From contig JAMCRH010000197.1 of NCBI GenBank assembly GCA_023380515.1, positions 1-25,991 on the forward strand: a stretch of 25,991 bases of DNA, read 5' to 3'. How positions within the stretch are numbered: position 1 is the first letter of the stretch; every line of letters starts with the position of its first letter. Positions 23,875 to 25,991 of the stretch are shown in pieces. The DNA is from Gammaproteobacteria bacterium (lineage in GTDB: Bacteria; Pseudomonadota; Gammaproteobacteria; Enterobacterales; Alteromonadaceae). The position numbers and the translations under genes are program-made. The notes under the pieces were generated by a model that was given only the letters and a program-made list of their open reading frames with translations, ran no database searches and had not been told where the DNA came from.

Positions 23875-24945
23875 TTAACCCTGCTTCTGCTTCATCAGGC
23901 GGCGACAACGCCGGTGCAGATAGTGCAGCGAAAACCAGAAATTCTTAAACGCTGGATTGCGCGTTTGCTTGTGGTAGTAGCGATAATAGATTTGTTGGGC
24001 GATTACCGATAAACGAAACAATCCAAAAACCTGATAGAAGGTCATATCGACATCCTGCAAGTCCATCTTGTCGCAGTAATAAGCAATCACTTCATCACGA
24101 GTCAGCATGCCCTCTAGGTGAGTGGGTTGACGGCGAGTGGCCTTGGCGACGCGGTCATCGTCCGCTTGCACCCAATAGGCAAGCAAGTTGCCCAGTTCAA
24201 CCAAGGGGTCACCAATCGTTGCTAGTTCCCAGTCTAGAACCGCTAAGATCTCAGTGGGATCATCGGGGTTTAATACTAGGTTATCGAAACGAAAATCATT
24301 ATGAGTCAAACATAAACGCTCATGCTGCGGTTTATTTGCGCGCAGCCAACGCATAATTTTCTTACCACTTGGGACATTCCAAGTTCGCGCTTTTTCGTAG
24401 CGACCACACCAACCTTCAACTTGGCGTTCGATATACCCTTCACCTTTACCCAAGGCATCGAGCCCGGCGTGAACGTAATCGACTTTGTGCAGTGCAATAA
24501 GCTGGTCAAGCATATTGGTACACAACTCCCGAACTTGTTCGGCGGGCATCGCGACGCCGCGAGGCAGATTTTTGCGCGGCACAATTCCGACAATCCGTTC
24601 CATCACATAGAAATCACTGCCAATTAAACTAGTATCGCTGCAGTAACCAAACATGGTTGGAACCTTGTCAAAATGCGGTTTGAGCATAAGTTGTAAATCA
24701 TGCTCGCGCTGCATATTGTGCGCTGATTTGGCTTTAGTTCCTGCTGGCGGACGGCGCAGAATTAAATCTGCATTCGTATACTCTAAGCGGTAAGTCCAAT
24801 TCGATGCGCCACCAGGAAATTGCGTGACTTCTGGCTGCCCCGTAATGTCGGAACGCTTTTGTTTGATCCAACGGTCCACCGCAGCAATGTCAAATTGCTC
24901 CTGCTCACGAACCGCTACCCCCTGATCAATCACTTGATTGCTCAT
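23875..24945 (-). CDS. Phosphotransferase (ACAD10/LvaA-like hydroxyacyl-CoA kinase)
   Basis: Kinase of the aminoglycoside-phosphotransferase fold, 356 residues. FPGGASNWTYRL at about 43-54 is the nucleotide loop and LILRRPP at 61-67 carries the family-typical beta strand. The Brenner-type catalytic loop is HNDFRFDN at 215-222 with D217 as base, and LDWE at 237-240 binds metal. It resembles the kinase domain of animal ACAD10/11 and LvaA of the Pseudomonas levulinate pathway, which phosphorylate 4-hydroxyacyl-CoAs. Its ATG overlaps the stop of the acyl-CoA dehydrogenase by one base (TAATG), reinforcing a shared pathway. Antibiotic resistance is not suggested. Confidence 0.9.
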   Translation of the reverse strand: MSNQVIDQGVAVREQEQFDIAAVDRWIKQKRSDITGQPEVTQFPGGASNWTYRLEYTNADLILRRPPAGTKAKSAHNMQREHDLQLMLKPHFDKVPTMFGYCSDTSLIGSDFYVMERIVGIVPRKNLPRGVAMPAEQVRELCTNMLDQLIALHKVDYVHAGLDALGKGEGYIERQVEGWCGRYEKARTWNVPSGKKIMRWLRANKPQHERLCLTHNDFRFDNLVLNPDDPTEILAVLDWELATIGDPLVELGNLLAYWVQADDDRVAKATRRQPTHLEGMLTRDEVIAYYCDKMDLQDVDMTFYQVFGLFRLSVIAQQIYYRYYHKQTRNPAFKNFWFSLHYLHRRCRRLMKQKQG

Positions 24946-25991
24946 TATGATTCCTGTCGATATTTCTTAAGTTCTTGGCGTAACACCATGGCCTGATGCA
25001 CTTCATCTGGCCCATCGGCAAGACGCAGTGCTCGCGCCATCGCGTAAAACCCGGTGAGCATGTAATCATGGCTTAAACCGCCACCACCGTGGATTTGAAT
25101 GGCATCATCGACGACGCTTTGCAACACACTTGGAATAACCGCTTTAATGCCAGCAATTTCACTCATGGCCGCCTTCACGCCATGATTATCAATCACATTG
25201 GCAGTGTACATGGTATACAGGCGCGCTTGGTCGATGGCCATGCGATGTTTCGCCACTTTAGTCCCGTTGTCACCCAACTTCAACAGTGGCTGGCCAAACG
25301 CAACACGGTTCATACCCCGCTTTATGAGCATCTCTAACGCACGCTCGGCGGCGCCTAACGCTCGCATACAATGATGCACGCGCCCAGGGCCAAGGCGACC
25401 CTGAGCAATCGCAAAGCCGGCGCCTAGGCGTCCAATAACATTCTCCTTTGGCACGCGCACGTCATTAAAGCTCACTTCACCATGACCATACGGCGCGTCG
25501 TAGTCACCAAACACCGGCAACATCCGCTCAATTTTAACGCCAGCGGCATCCAGCGGAACTAACACCATACTATGACGCTGATACTTGTCCGCACTTGGGT
25601 CAGTTAAGCCCATGACAATCGCTATCTTCGCATGCGGGTGACCCAAACCGGTTGACCACCATTTCGTGCCATTAATCACCACATCATCGCCATCAGCAAT
25701 AATGGTCGTTTCCATATTCGTCGCATCGGAAGACGCAACCTGTGGTTCGGTCATCCCAAATACCGAACGAATTTCACCGCGCAGTAAAGGTTCCAGCCAC
25801 GCTTTCTTTTGTGCTTCTGTACCAAAATGGTACAACACTTCCATATTGCCAGTGTCTGGGGCGTTACAGTTAAATATCTCTGGGGCAATAATACTGCGCC
25901 CCATTTGCTCGGCAAGCGGCGCATATTCAACTGTCGACAGGCCTTTACCTAAGCGCGCGTCCGGTAAAAACAAATTCCACAGCCCTTGCTT
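24945..25991 (-). CDS. Acyl-CoA dehydrogenase, ACAD11-type (N-terminus missing)
   Basis: FAD-dependent acyl-CoA dehydrogenase whose 5' end lies beyond the right edge: the frame is open to 25991 and the first visible residues read KQGLWNLFLPD. About 349 residues are visible; family members have about 400 or more, so some 60 are missing. VFGMTEPQVASSDATN and GTKWWSTG mark the middle domain, VAFGQPL and QIHGGGGLSHD the C-terminal helical domain, and LADGPDEVH the end. At the position of the catalytic Glu of classic enzymes this branch has Asp (ADGPDE), as in ACAD10/11 and related proteins. The stop overlaps the kinase start. Likely the first visible gene of a six-gene operon. Confidence 0.93.
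   Translation of the reverse strand, partial: KQGLWNLFLPDARLGKGLSTVEYAPLAEQMGRSIIAPEIFNCNAPDTGNMEVLYHFGTEAQKKAWLEPLLRGEIRSVFGMTEPQVASSDATNMETTIIADGDDVVINGTKWWSTGLGHPHAKIAIVMGLTDPSADKYQRHSMVLVPLDAAGVKIERMLPVFGDYDAPYGHGEVSFNDVRVPKENVIGRLGAGFAIAQGRLGPGRVHHCMRALGAAERALEMLIKRGMNRVAFGQPLLKLGDNGTKVAKHRMAIDQARLYTMYTANVIDNHGVKAAMSEIAGIKAVIPSVLQSVVDDAIQIHGGGGLSHDYMLTGFYAMARALRLADGPDEVHQAMVLRQELKKYRQES

Noticed and set aside
23875..24945. Aminoglycoside resistance kinase
   Set aside because: Same fold, but the overlap with an acyl-CoA dehydrogenase and the LILRRPP and HNDFRFDN motifs point to the ACAD10/LvaA branch.

Overview
The window looks like chromosome of a marine gammaproteobacterium. Gene content, protein similarity recalled from E. 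coli relatives and roughly 50 % GC point to Alteromonadales, most likely the Idiomarina/Pseudidiomarina group; the genus is an inference. It holds 26 protein-coding genes (one cut by the right edge), no rRNA or tRNA gene, no insertion sequence, no CRISPR array, and no gene-free stretch longer than about 300 bases.

Left part (1-9.7 kb). A module with the same order as in enterobacteria, perM < > bepA-arsC(yfgD)-DUF2069 > < hda-DUF2066, covers envelope quality control and inactivation of the replication initiator. bepA has a sigma-E-like promoter, and a consensus DnaA box lies just upstream of the promoter of the operon encoding Hda. An MFS transporter follows, then convergent pgm and seqA.

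Middle (9.6-15.2 kb). The E. coli-type block pgm-seqA < > ybfF-DUF2788-ybfE-fldA-fur is conserved, followed by a saccharopine-dehydrogenase-like oxidoreductase and convergent glnS. The seqA/ybfF divergent region has apparently overlapping promoters and six tandem 12-bp repeats. On the + strand the repeats form an open frame for a 27-residue, very hydrophobic peptide with a four-residue period.

Right part (15.3-26 kb). A four-gene operon (small unknown membrane protein, pxpA, pxpB, pxpC) hydrolyses 5-oxoproline to glutamate. It diverges from phoX, a Tat-exported, probably lipid-anchored phosphatase with a clear PhoB box. The intergenic region between them also holds three 16-bp direct repeats. 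A long minus-strand operon enters from the right edge: ACAD11-type acyl-CoA dehydrogenase, LvaA/ACAD10-like kinase, histidine phosphatase, SDR, PhzF-like protein and a membrane-anchored alpha/beta hydrolase. It shares a terminator with phoX. The kinase and dehydrogenase pair suggests catabolism of hydroxyacyl-CoAs through a phosphorylated intermediate.

Most of the window is ordinary core genome. The points most worth a second look are the repeat-encoded peptide and leader upstream of seqA, the kinase/dehydrogenase/phosphatase operon, the DnaA box beside the hda operon, and the regulatory repeats upstream of the pxp operon.
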